Part shown: one piece after another, positions 28,301 through 36,531 of the stretch
Layout: every line of letters begins with the position of its first letter
Position numbering within the stretch: position 1 is the first letter of the stretch
Origin: Paenibacillus plantiphilus
Lineage (GTDB): Bacteria > Bacillota > Bacilli > Paenibacillales > Paenibacillaceae
Length of the DNA stretch: 64,000 nt
Direction of reading: 5' to 3'
Assembly (NCBI RefSeq): GCF_927798095.1
Contig: NZ_CAKMMF010000021.1
Location: forward strand, 1 to 64,000
Program-made: the position numbers and the translations under genes
Notes under the pieces: model-generated
The model's input: the letters and a program-made list of their open reading frames with translations, nothing else
What the model was told of the DNA's origin: nothing
Database searches by the model: none

Positions 28301-28899
28301 GCCAGTTTTTCTTTTTCAATAAGCATGGTGAGGAGCTTTTAAGCATTAGCGACGACGATGTGTCGAAATTCCAGACTTTTTTAGAACAGGATAATAAGAA
28401 AATAATTAAAGAGCTCATTAGAAAATTGAATTCTTTCTTTGGAATTACAAAGCCTGGGACAGAATTGGAAATTTGGTCAGGCCATCGCTTTAATAACTCA
28501 TCTCGTCGTATTCTTGTTTCCTTAGGAAGACTTTCAGGCTCGCAGTTCTGCATTGGCCGTCCACAACTCAATTCGTATATGAGTCAAGGGATAGAAATGA
28601 CTCAAAACTACTTGAGACTAGAAAAGCTCAATACGGAATCAATTTATTTAAAGATTGATTTCTCCTTGTACTGCTTGCTATTAGAGGCAGAGAGAGGAGT
28701 GCCTGTTCTGTTTATGGAAAATGACAATGTAAAAAAGGTTTGGCGATTTATAGAGCAGCTACAATCAAAGGATAGACATAAGGACGAGGATGAAATTTCA
28801 GTTACTCTTCTTGACGTTCAGGGCAAAAAAGAAATTAATGTTACGATTGATAGGGACAGTAAAAAATATCTGTCCATTCAGAGCGGTGGCAAGCATTAA
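25309..28899 (+). CDS. DruA-like (DUF4338) / AAA ATPase fusion protein
   Basis: 1196 residues. Residues about 190-600 resemble Druantia DruA (DUF4338): HPMHAVMGIAS, CRDDDIGWTP, the stretch GSSMMELNVCGAVPPYNEIL with GGKLVALLA, and TTSLYYVGSSQYNRL. From about 690 a P-loop ATPase starts: VVLTGNPGDGKTH, Walker A at 728-735, then cysteines CGICQFTSSC near 857-866 that may bind zinc. The ATPase with its cysteines recalls DptF of phosphorothioation-dependent restriction; this is a memory-based comparison. Overlaps the SfsA-like gene and precedes the split gene by 17 bases. DruA's biochemical role is not established to my knowledge. Confidence 0.65.
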   Translation: MLNRTISFRPKLEGQFRMRFYNAVSLIQETTSIANIEQIVDDEVSWVENDCLVNMAQRKKYRAVWLLFRDLIRASWKACYREGVLEMRLPILDQNEIQDASTPEIKGLLRSWMQESRLDRLLSYSDFITRMEAPASGKKDISCLIADGGYLADKLQSVLNQKTPIEDAVSPYLQLVKENERDTFTGLRLSDIWRYFRLTWSTPAETTPGRTMQYLIRDAAHPMHAVMGIASLENCAMQITCRDDDIGWTPKSFTKKLVALKELKEVYSEFERLLSFLEEGIQGIDYQDLCSEAEILNPSEETVKMLQFKAAAAEEERQYLLKLSQSEKRNELEEKSELGSISRETENALYLRKRAEQLSKLLQSKKLLNDLMFGSNFERMWLPFAESETGYSAIRTALIAQKGKHIGSSMMELNVCGAVPPYNEILGGKLVALLATSPQVIYDYYKRYDLRRSEIASRLKGEDVRRSAELVYIGTTSLYYVGSSQYNRLKVPKEILETDFDIQWRRLGKTFGFGTMHISKATTMSLTEATSDIGFTRINHVFGEGASPKMRLMSMAIRELLETNQEEAKELSKHAMSRIVYGASLAKNTKEYLLGLEDKANYGFDIEDYIVGTKKIISFWQQRWVLSRLRFTPIFDRIRAFDKTAFLVSSDIKKQSDWKFERLKEALIMHYPEIDRSVFNFISGFYRGSSAYADNVDNQYLSQIHVVTELDTAIIDAVSSGKDVVLTGNPGDGKTHIIRMLLPTLSELPNPPKIEIDASTLSNEEIFERWSASRQAGVPFVIAINAAVLFSLSNEYADFMPIAEAKMQMINSTVFHNESFEFKESIVFDLSKREALSPSIVKRVIDNLTNKSNFEGCGICQFTSSCEVLRNAELLKNSLFQNRLSIILTRVALQGHHATLRELFGFISYLLFGNRTCEKMHATSGENEFALVNLIYSGKGALFDAVRQSFDPARVSHPIWDEKLLQNNIDKDTWVEDLLISSEAIDVNNVELFKLRKRQFFFFNKHGEELLSISDDDVSKFQTFLEQDNKKIIKELIRKLNSFFGITKPGTELEIWSGHRFNNSSRRILVSLGRLSGSQFCIGRPQLNSYMSQGIEMTQNYLRLEKLNTESIYLKIDFSLYCLLLEAERGVPVLFMENDNVKKVWRFIEQLQSKDRHKDEDEISVTLLDVQGKKEINVTIDRDSKKYLSIQSGGKH

Positions 28900-28916
28900 T
28901 AGGAGGCCGGTCATAA

Positions 28917-29321
28917 ATGGAAAAGCTTTATTTGAAAAAACTGAGAGATACAGTAGATAAAAGGTTTGTTGGCTTTAAGCCAAATGGCTCTAGCATAAAG
29001 CCTGTACATATATTTAGCGGGGCAACTCGTGTTATATATGGGAAATCTGCCGATACCAGCGGAATTAAAAGGCTGTCTTATGTTGCGAACGCTAAGGGGA
29101 AAACTCCCGCGGCTAATACTCCTGAGAAAGTGATTAGTTTTTTGGAGGAATTAGACGCTATTGAGGATGAGGATATTCGAATTGAGGAGTTAACCTCTTT
29201 ACGAAATATGCTTCAAAAGCTGCTTTCTGCTGATGATGGGGTTTTCTCGGGAACCGATGATGGAATGGTTTCATATAGCGCTGGCTCAAAATATTTTATT
29301 ACTCGTTTTGCAATGTATTAG
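28917..29321 (+). CDS. N-terminal part of a gene split by an in-frame amber codon
   Basis: 134 residues from an ATG after AGGAGG (9-base gap). No domain recognised. The TAG at 29319 is followed in the same frame by 24 further sense codons leading straight into the next ORF, so 28917-30380 reads as one frame of 487 codons with a single stop. The sequence after the stop (GEFIGGLIKEYCPELALYIS) looks coding. By position between the ATPase and the FtsK-type gene it matches DptG in a dptF-G-H order. Could be a mutation, a sequencing error, readthrough, or two real cistrons. Confidence 0.6.
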   Translation: MEKLYLKKLRDTVDKRFVGFKPNGSSIKPVHIFSGATRVIYGKSADTSGIKRLSYVANAKGKTPAANTPEKVISFLEELDAIEDEDIRIEELTSLRNMLQKLLSADDGVFSGTDDGMVSYSAGSKYFITRFAMY

Positions 29322-29393
29322 GATGCAGGTGAGTTTATAGGTGGACTCATTAAAGAATACTGTCCCGAATTAGCCTTATATATTTCTCAGCTA

Positions 29394-30380
29394 ATGGAGG
29401 GCAACAATGATCCAATTACAATTCTCTTTACACCTGTATTAATTGAAGAGCCTGACCGGTTATATGCAGAGAGCAGACATGTAGATATAGAGGCTTTTGC
29501 AAAGCAGTCCGATGCATTAAAAAAATATCTAAAGGAGTTAAAGGATTCAGGGGAGTGTCTATTAGCACATTTTCAACAACACTCTAATTCGCTTACTCAA
29601 CTCAGGCTTTTTAATTTCTTCTGTGTGTTTAATCTTGTCCGTTATTTATCACTTCTCGAGGCATTCTATTGTGGGGAAAGCATACGTCCATTTTTGTTGG
29701 ATTTTTCTGATGACAGTCAATCAAGTATTGCTCGTGCATCTGTCATGTCGTATACGCAGGTCCATCGTTCTATATCAAGATTTTATGCTTGGGGATACGC
29801 ACAAGAATTAAAGGCCTTTAGCAAGGAGGAGTTGTTGTCCTCGGAAACTCCTGAATACGAGCCAAATAAAAAGTCGAAAACTGATGAAAAAGAGCTGGCT
29901 CGTATTTGGGAATTGGCAAAAAGTGATGCCGCCTTGGTTGACGAGGATGAAGCTAGGCTTATATTTGGGACAACTATATATGATATGCTGGCTCTACAAG
30001 CCTCCTCTCATCCGGTGAACTATCTTAGAGCAATTGGTGTTTTGTCAGGGGTTTTGTATCCGCCAACTAATTTTCATGTGAACAAACGATTTGCTCTCTC
30101 TCAGGATGTACTTGAAATGGTAGTCAGAAGCTGCGTGGCTCCCTCTGAAACACTTTCTGGTACTGAGTTGAGGGAGCGATTGTGGGAGCGTATGGGAGTT
30201 TTAATTGGAGGCAGTGATTTTGAAATGCGAAGGCTGCAGGAATCTGGTAGTATTCTTCAAGCGGATTCAGACTCCTTAAATCAAAATTTTGATCGTTTTG
30301 CAGAGACCCTTGAAGCAATGAATTTTGCAGAAATAATGGCTGATGGGATACTACAGATTAGATTGGGAGGGACTGCCTAA
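29394..30380 (+). CDS. C-terminal part of the amber-split gene (DptG position)
   Basis: 328 residues from ATG 29394, but no ribosome site precedes that codon and the frame is open back to the TAG at 29319. AGGTGAG and AGGTGG lie after the stop but only ATA or ATT could serve as start there, so independent translation looks poor. Helical, acidic, with a charged linker (SKTDEKELARIW). No catalytic motif seen. Its TAA stop overlaps the next ATG (TAATG at 30378-30382), so it is coupled to the FtsK-type gene. Confidence 0.6.
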   Translation: MEGNNDPITILFTPVLIEEPDRLYAESRHVDIEAFAKQSDALKKYLKELKDSGECLLAHFQQHSNSLTQLRLFNFFCVFNLVRYLSLLEAFYCGESIRPFLLDFSDDSQSSIARASVMSYTQVHRSISRFYAWGYAQELKAFSKEELLSSETPEYEPNKKSKTDEKELARIWELAKSDAALVDEDEARLIFGTTIYDMLALQASSHPVNYLRAIGVLSGVLYPPTNFHVNKRFALSQDVLEMVVRSCVAPSETLSGTELRERLWERMGVLIGGSDFEMRRLQESGSILQADSDSLNQNFDRFAETLEAMNFAEIMADGILQIRLGGTA

Positions 30381-33300
30381 TGAAAGCCAAGCAGGAGCTA
30401 CTTATAGAACTGCTGATAAATAGACTCTCCGAGACGAAGATTGGAATACTAATAAAAGGTATTAATGACATTGCCCCTGATGCTATATCCGTAGCTGTTG
30501 CCGCGGCGCTTAACAAAAAAATATTTGTTTCCGCAGTGGGCTACGAAAATATAGAAGAAATAGATGGCAACGATCTAGTTGTATCAACAAGAATAGAAAA
30601 GGCCGTTATGTGGAGAAGTGAGCCTGAGAAGGCTGGGGCAATTATCACCTTCGTAAGGACAGACAGTGATAAGCTGCACTCGCTGGCAGAATTTGACCTT
30701 GTTTCAGCTCGTGATCTTTCGAAGCACCTGCTGGAGTACTGTATAAAACAGGAAACGAATACACCAACAATTAATTTTTGGAGGGCGTTGCTGGATACCT
30801 CCTCTTATTACTCCTATGAAACACTGTATGCGTTTGTTGAAGCTGTGACTAATGAGTCCGATATAAACGCCGCCATTCCTAAGAGCATGTGGATATTAGG
30901 TCTATTATGTGATTTTGATATTTTAAGCACCAATATTAAACCCGCGGATCGACTCCAGAGAAACAGAGAGCTAATAGTTGCGATTGGCCAAATGAGCGAG
31001 GAGTCGCGAAAAAAATTGAGTCGTTCCTTAGTCAAGGCTACTAAGGATGATAAGGAGCATCTCCAAGAGGCATATAAGCATTTACAGAACTTTTATAAGT
31101 TTGGCCGTAAGAATACACTAAGCCTATTAAGCTTTGAAATTGTACAAAAGCTCTTTGCAGCTACAAAATCAGATAACAGAATCATGGAAAACACTGAGGG
31201 AGTCAGCACGCCTAAGGATGAAAAAAATGCGGCGATAATTAATGGCAAAGAGCTTGAGAGCCTGATTACAAATACAATTGTGACACCAAGCGAGGACGAG
31301 CTTGAGGATTTAAACGAGTTGTTTGGCGAGCTTAAGAAGCGTTTTGATGAAAATACTGATGAGAGTAAAAACTCCTATACTAGTATAGGGGGGATATTCG
31401 ACGATCGGAAAATTGTTTTCGAGGCTCATAACACTCCATTGCGCAAGCTTGTTGGAGTGGCCTGCAATGAAGCTAACTGGGGAGGAATTCTAGAGACCTC
31501 TGAAATTGTTTTACGAGATGTTGTGGCTTCAGAGGCTGAAGGCTTTATTCCGTTCGTTCCGGATAGCATTGATACGAAGACCAGCTTTGATAATTCTTCA
31601 CTCTTCTCTTTTATGTCTAGATTTGATGATCAATTCTCCGAGAAGAAGTTGGAATCAGCAGAGTCCTTTATGCCAATTATCAACAGAATAATCGAATCGA
31701 GGAAGGTACTTCTTGAGCATATTGATTTGATCATGTACTATCCGGTTTTGTCATTTGGTGTTGATAAAAATCTCCTAGAAGCCTTGAACAAGTATGTAGA
31801 GAGTTGGGCCAGCCTACTTCGTGCCTATTGTAATAATGAACTGTCAATGCATGAAATTAGTCAAAAGGGAAGTAACTTTGTAGCTAGAGCCCTTTTGCTG
31901 CTAGATGTTCTGTATATTAAAACTCCAGTAGAATGGAAGGGGATGCTCATGCCCCTACACCCTCTCTACTTGTGGAGATACTATGAGGTGTTTAAGGAGC
32001 TAACAAACAACAGGGAGCAAATGAGTGAGGAGGACGCAAAAAATTTAACGGAGGTTTTCACGTCATTACCTCAAATAATGAATTTTTTGGTAGTGGATAA
32101 GATGATTACTAATTCCGTTAGCACCGAGTTGCCTTGCTCTGGAAGCATTGAAATGCTTCCTACCTTCGAAAATAAAACAAATCGGTACCTTGGCTACGAT
32201 GGTACGCAAGCTGTTGAAGAAATACTATCGCGTTGGGTTGCCTTTGCACCGTACACTAAAAGCGAGGTTAGAATTTGTACTGTTGATGCTCCAGATTTGC
32301 CAAGTATCTTAAAGTCACTAAAACTGTTTATTGATAATAATGGCTGTGAGCGTATCGTATATTTTGCTTATCTAACACGAAATCAAAATGGTAATAGTGA
32401 GCTCGCTAAGCTTGATTACTCCTCCAAGGATTATGAGATTGGAAATTTGATTAAGAGTGGTAGGATTTCGATTAGTATAAAAAATGTAGCTTCGTCAAAT
32501 GATGTGAAGCAGGAGCTGCAAAAAAAACCAGTGCATCTCGCCTTCTATTTTGACCAGGCTGCTTATTCAATTGATTACGGTCCGAGTACAAAAAGTCTTT
32601 ATATTAATCCATTAGTTGTAACCTATGATTATGAATTTGATGATATAACCCATAGAGGAGACATTTTTCCCTCCTCTGATATGGATTCCGGCTTGATTGG
32701 GGACTATCATAAGGTAATGCGCCATGCCGAAATCGTAACAGCTAATAGAAACCCAAGGCCTACTTATAATCCAGATGCGGACATTAGCAGTGTTGTTTCT
32801 ACCATCGAAAATGGGGAGACGCAGTGGTTAATTGCTGCAGACAGAACTACAAATAATTATTTGCCGCGGAATACAATTCCTATTGGAGAAAAGCAATATG
32901 GTAGAAGAATGGTAAGTATTTGGGCCGCCAAGGATTCGAGAATTATTGGACAGTACCTTAATCTTCTGCGGCAATACAATCTTTATCCAGATAAAGAGGT
33001 TTTAAATAAAATACTTTCTCAGTTTGGTCACATTTCATCCGAGGGATTAATCAGTATACCGCGTTCTGGAGCAGACGCCCAAGCAATTGCTAATAGAAAA
33101 AAAGGGCTCATAGGCACCGTTTTTGCTGCAGCCTGGTATACAAAGAAATATCCAAATGCTTTAGTGGCTTCATTGGATACGCCAGATGCACGTCTTTGGC
33201 TTAATGATAGTAGTATTGGAAATGAACGGGCTGATCTTATTGGCTTGCGCTATGATGAAGATACAAATTCATTATATATTCAACCTATTGAGGTGAAAAC

Positions 33301-35110
33301 AAGGGATGACTCACCAGATGCAAGGCTTTCCGTCGATGAGCATACAGGTGCTAAGCTAGTAACGGGACATGCAGCGGACCAGATTGCTTCAGTTGTGGGA
33401 ATGCTGAAGGAAATTTTCAATTTGGTCGAAACAGAAAGTCTTAACATGTTTGTAGCTGCCCGGAGAGAGGTTCTCAAGTACCAGGTAGTTTCTGAGTGCT
33501 TTAGACATGTTCATGATAGTAAGTGGCAAAAGCAATGGAGTCAGGTGCTGAAAAAAGCCTTTAGTACGACAAGAGCAGGCAATATCAATATTTTTGTTTC
33601 GGGTATGCTTCTTCACATCAAGCTTAGTGAATCTAATGGTGGGAAAACTGTACATGCCCTACACCCAGAGTTTGATGATTGTCCAATTGAATTTGTTGAA
33701 CTTACTGCCAAGGAAATTCAGGCGGATATTTTCGGTGCTCCATTCTCAATGACTAATTCCGTGAAGGAAATTGATTTTGACGAAACCTCGGAGAATACTC
33801 CTGAGACTGAAATCGAAATCGATAACGATGTCTTGGAAGAGGATGTGATAAATGAGGTTGTACAACAGTCTCCAGAAGTAGCTTCGATTGAATACAGTCA
33901 TCCTCCAAATGAAGCTGTTGCAATCAATGAGGCTGCTGCTACAAAGGAATATAATGAATTGATAGCTACAAAAAAAGAGGAAAAAGATATTAAGGTATCT
34001 GTAGATGTGGTCTCTAAGGATGAAATTGAGCAACTAGCTCGCGATTTCACAAGATCATGCTCTGATTATCATATTAATCTAAAGGAATGTGATCCCAGTA
34101 AGGCAGTTGTGGGGCCGAGTATAATCAGACTTTACTTCAAGCTTTCTAGGGGACAAAGTCTGCAGGCGGTTGAGAACCATTTAGAGGATATAGGGCGTGA
34201 AATGAAACGAACAGGAATTTTAATTCAGGTAATTCATAATTCTGATGAAATTATCTTGGATGTTCCGCGTCTTCAAAGGGAGCAAGTATTGTTTTCTGAG
34301 GTAGTCGGCAAACTCCCCGACACAACATCGCCTGAGAAGCTCTTTTTCCCAATTGGAAGAACTCCAGATGGAAGAGATATTATAAAGGATTTGGGGGAAA
34401 TGCCTCATATTCTAATTGGTGGCAGCACTGGGTCTGGAAAAACGGTCTTTTTGTTTACGCTGTTAGCCTCGCTTTTAAAAACCCATCCGACTGAGAATGA
34501 GCTACAACTGCTGCTCTCTTCATCGGGCTTGGAGGACTTTGTTCATTTTGAAGGATTACCACACCTCGTTGGCGGTAAGATTATTTCAGACGCCCATGAG
34601 GCAACCGAAGTCATAAAGAATGTAGTTTTTACGGAATTTGAAAGAAGAGAAAAGATTCTTGCCGACGCTCGGGTTGCGAATATAATCCAATATAATCAGA
34701 AATTTGAGGTTAAGCTGGCTCCAATGGTTGTTGTTATTGATGAATTCGCAGACTTATCTGACCAACTTGAAAAGAAGAAGGATAAGGAGGCATTCTTTAC
34801 TCCAGTAAAGCGTATCGCACAGATAGGTAGGAAAAGGGGTATTCATTTAGTGCTATGCACGCAGCGCCCAGCAGCCAATCTAGTTCCATCAAATATTAAA
34901 TCGCAGTTGAATGGAAGACTTGCTCTGAGAGTGAACGATGCCAATTCATCACGAATGATCTTGGAGGAAGCGGGTGCGCAGCATTTACAAAAGCATGGTG
35001 ATTTAATTTACAAAAACAGCTCTGAAATTGAGCGTGCACAAGGATACTATATCTCAATCGAAGAGTTGGATGATATAGTAAATCAGGTTATTTCAGCTTC
35101 AAGGACATAA
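30380..35110 (+). CDS. PD-(D/E)xK-like domain plus FtsK/SpoIIIE translocase, 1576 aa
   Basis: Giant protein. The first 900 residues have no motif that I recognise. A nuclease-like site follows: D952 (ERADLIG), then IEVKTR with E971 and K973. After an acidic linker (about 1120-1225), residues from about 1230 match FtsK beta and motor domains: VGPSIIRLYFKLSRG, PHILIGGSTGSGKT (Walker A 1347-1354), EFERREKILADARVANIIQYN, VVVIDEFADL (Walker B D1454, E1455) and GIHLVLCTQRP. The normal FtsK LLIDPK stretch is replaced by LLLSSSG. Such motors pump DNA; with a nuclease-like domain it resembles DptH-type effectors. Terminator at 35126. Confidence 0.75.
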   Translation: MKAKQELLIELLINRLSETKIGILIKGINDIAPDAISVAVAAALNKKIFVSAVGYENIEEIDGNDLVVSTRIEKAVMWRSEPEKAGAIITFVRTDSDKLHSLAEFDLVSARDLSKHLLEYCIKQETNTPTINFWRALLDTSSYYSYETLYAFVEAVTNESDINAAIPKSMWILGLLCDFDILSTNIKPADRLQRNRELIVAIGQMSEESRKKLSRSLVKATKDDKEHLQEAYKHLQNFYKFGRKNTLSLLSFEIVQKLFAATKSDNRIMENTEGVSTPKDEKNAAIINGKELESLITNTIVTPSEDELEDLNELFGELKKRFDENTDESKNSYTSIGGIFDDRKIVFEAHNTPLRKLVGVACNEANWGGILETSEIVLRDVVASEAEGFIPFVPDSIDTKTSFDNSSLFSFMSRFDDQFSEKKLESAESFMPIINRIIESRKVLLEHIDLIMYYPVLSFGVDKNLLEALNKYVESWASLLRAYCNNELSMHEISQKGSNFVARALLLLDVLYIKTPVEWKGMLMPLHPLYLWRYYEVFKELTNNREQMSEEDAKNLTEVFTSLPQIMNFLVVDKMITNSVSTELPCSGSIEMLPTFENKTNRYLGYDGTQAVEEILSRWVAFAPYTKSEVRICTVDAPDLPSILKSLKLFIDNNGCERIVYFAYLTRNQNGNSELAKLDYSSKDYEIGNLIKSGRISISIKNVASSNDVKQELQKKPVHLAFYFDQAAYSIDYGPSTKSLYINPLVVTYDYEFDDITHRGDIFPSSDMDSGLIGDYHKVMRHAEIVTANRNPRPTYNPDADISSVVSTIENGETQWLIAADRTTNNYLPRNTIPIGEKQYGRRMVSIWAAKDSRIIGQYLNLLRQYNLYPDKEVLNKILSQFGHISSEGLISIPRSGADAQAIANRKKGLIGTVFAAAWYTKKYPNALVASLDTPDARLWLNDSSIGNERADLIGLRYDEDTNSLYIQPIEVKTRDDSPDARLSVDEHTGAKLVTGHAADQIASVVGMLKEIFNLVETESLNMFVAARREVLKYQVVSECFRHVHDSKWQKQWSQVLKKAFSTTRAGNINIFVSGMLLHIKLSESNGGKTVHALHPEFDDCPIEFVELTAKEIQADIFGAPFSMTNSVKEIDFDETSENTPETEIEIDNDVLEEDVINEVVQQSPEVASIEYSHPPNEAVAINEAAATKEYNELIATKKEEKDIKVSVDVVSKDEIEQLARDFTRSCSDYHINLKECDPSKAVVGPSIIRLYFKLSRGQSLQAVENHLEDIGREMKRTGILIQVIHNSDEIILDVPRLQREQVLFSEVVGKLPDTTSPEKLFFPIGRTPDGRDIIKDLGEMPHILIGGSTGSGKTVFLFTLLASLLKTHPTENELQLLLSSSGLEDFVHFEGLPHLVGGKIISDAHEATEVIKNVVFTEFERREKILADARVANIIQYNQKFEVKLAPMVVVIDEFADLSDQLEKKKDKEAFFTPVKRIAQIGRKRGIHLVLCTQRPAANLVPSNIKSQLNGRLALRVNDANSSRMILEEAGAQHLQKHGDLIYKNSSEIERAQGYYISIEELDDIVNQVISASRT

Positions 35111-35125
35111 TACTAAAGCTTATTT

Positions 35126-35169
35126 GAATGATATCCACCAGTGCTCGTAGGGGGATATCATTCTTTTCT
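35126..35169 (+). terminator. Terminator of the 24.4-35.1 kb operon
   Basis: GAATGATATCC and GGATATCATTC form a perfect 11-bp stem, followed by TTTTCTTTTTTT. It begins 16 bases after the FtsK-type gene stop. Confidence 0.9.
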
Positions 35170-35915
35170 TTTTTTATAGCGATTAGTGAGGCAAATTAAG
35201 GCCGTTCGTAAGGCTCAGCCGAACAGGCCTCTTGTCTAATTTGAATGTTCATAGCATATTGCTCCCCCAACTGAAATGTGAGTTCGTTCTCAAAAAATGG
35301 TTTACCCTCGTACCATTCTATTTATTATTAAACCCTGAATCCTCAGCAGGTACTTCTTTTTACGCAGACAGAAGACCGAGAGATATCCTCAAAAAACCTT
35401 CTTCAAAAAACTTTTCCACAAGCTACCCGATTTTGCCCGAAAAATGAAACGGCTTATAGAGGGACAAAAAATCTCTCAAAATGGCTCCTTGAAAATCGAA
35501 TACGAGTTTGTTCGGTACATTCCCCATGCAGCCTCAAAGGAAAGCCTGTATGCCAGCGCGCCATGACCGTATTGTTCCTACCCGTCTGTTCAAGACGTAG
35601 GACAAGATGAGAGCGATTCCCGCGATGCATAATGAAATGGTGGTTCCATTTTTGGCGATGATCTGCATGGCGGAATAATGATACTTCCGTCCAGCCACAG
35701 CTCATCGCAATGGGGGCGGCCTGCAGCGATCCTGGGGGAAGCGCAAGCCTGCGCTTATGGAGACAGTCCACCGCTGTCCACCGGATAAATTTTTCTATGT
35801 TTACCTGTTCCACGCCATAAGAGATTATCCCGAAGGATAAAGAAGCTTTCTATTTTAGTTTGTCCGCATGTGTGGAGTCATCAAAAGCTAAATATACTTG
35901 AGTATTTCGGTGCCA
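35170..35915. other. Intergenic region without a supported gene
   Basis: Several overlapping open frames exist (such as 35454-35813 minus, and a 44-codon minus frame at 35534-35668 with a hydrophobic stretch), but none has a ribosome site or a family resemblance. Probably debris of a mobile element. Confidence 0.4.
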
Positions 35916-36295
35916 GAGAGCCATTGAGTTAATGAGTGAGAGCCACCTCGTTAATCATTTAGAGCCACGATGTTAACGGCGAGAGCCGCAATGTTTTTAT
36001 TGTCAAGAAATGCAAGTTCCCCCTTCCGTCCCCCTCTGGGGGAAACGCAGGGAGCATGCCCCCTGCACCCCATCACTCGCCGTGTGGCAGGCCCAGCAAG
36101 GCTTTGCTGGACCAGAGAATAGTGTGGGTGCGGAAGGACGCAAGTCAAGGCTGAAATGAACGCTTCGCGGCCTTGACTGGCTTACTGTGTTCGGACTACA
36201 GAATTGTCGGATTTAGCGGTGGCTCTCCCAACTAACACAGTGGCTCTATTTCATTAACATCGTGGCTCTCACTCATTAACCGTGTGGCTCTGCCG
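35916..36295. mobile_element. Transposase-less pair of IS21-like multiple terminal repeats
   Basis: Left side 35916-35993: four copies of GAGAGCCAC-N3-GTTAATGA-like units at about 21-base spacing. Right side 36218-36295: four copies of the same unit in inverted orientation (GTGGCTCT...). Multiple inverted terminal repeats of this sort are typical of IS21-family elements. The interior (about 220 bases) holds GC-rich hairpins, including AGTCAAGGC/GCCTTGACT near 36142-36177, but no istA or istB. Interpreted as a solo or non-autonomous derivative; target duplication not identified. Confidence 0.55.
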
Positions 36296-36422
36296 CGACG
36301 AAATAATCAATATACTCGTGGATAATCTAATGTTCAGGTTCGACTCAAGAAGCAAGGCAACTTATTCGGAAATGCCACATGCTAACGTAGATGGAAATGC
36401 CCCTACTGAAGTTGAATATCCA

Positions 36423-36452
36423 AGAGTTCATCCTTCGTGGATGACTCTTTTT
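36423..36452 (+). terminator. Terminator upstream of parA
   Basis: AGAGTTCATCC and GGATGACTCT pair with one bulge around a TTCGT loop, followed by TTTTTATAT. Confidence 0.7.
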
Positions 36453-36467
36453 ATATAGATATCCTTG

Positions 36468-36506
36468 AAAAGCCGGTGCTCGGGTTCCTCGATGCAACCG
36501 GCTTTT
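36468..36506 (+). terminator. Second terminator or attenuator immediately before parA
   Basis: AAAGCCGGT and ACCGGCTTT around a 20-base loop, followed by TTCTTT; ends 26 bases before the parA ATG. Two hairpins in tandem suggest transcription into parA is attenuated or blocked. Confidence 0.6.
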
Positions 36507-36531
36507 TCTTTATGGAGAGGAGACTGAACAT

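Noticed and set aside
24379-35110. Straight assignment as a Dnd/Ssp phosphorothioation system
   Set aside because: No cysteine desulfurase, DndC-like sulfurtransferase, DndD or DndE gene is visible; only the restriction-type ATPase and motor parts resemble it.
35454-35813. 119-codon minus frame
   Set aside because: No ribosome site and composition unlike a protein; a competing frame in the same stretch looks no better.
35861-35876. CATGTGTGGAGTCAT as a further attachment site
   Set aside because: Has extra bases compared with CATGTGGAGTG and no rlmCD-like reading frame around it.
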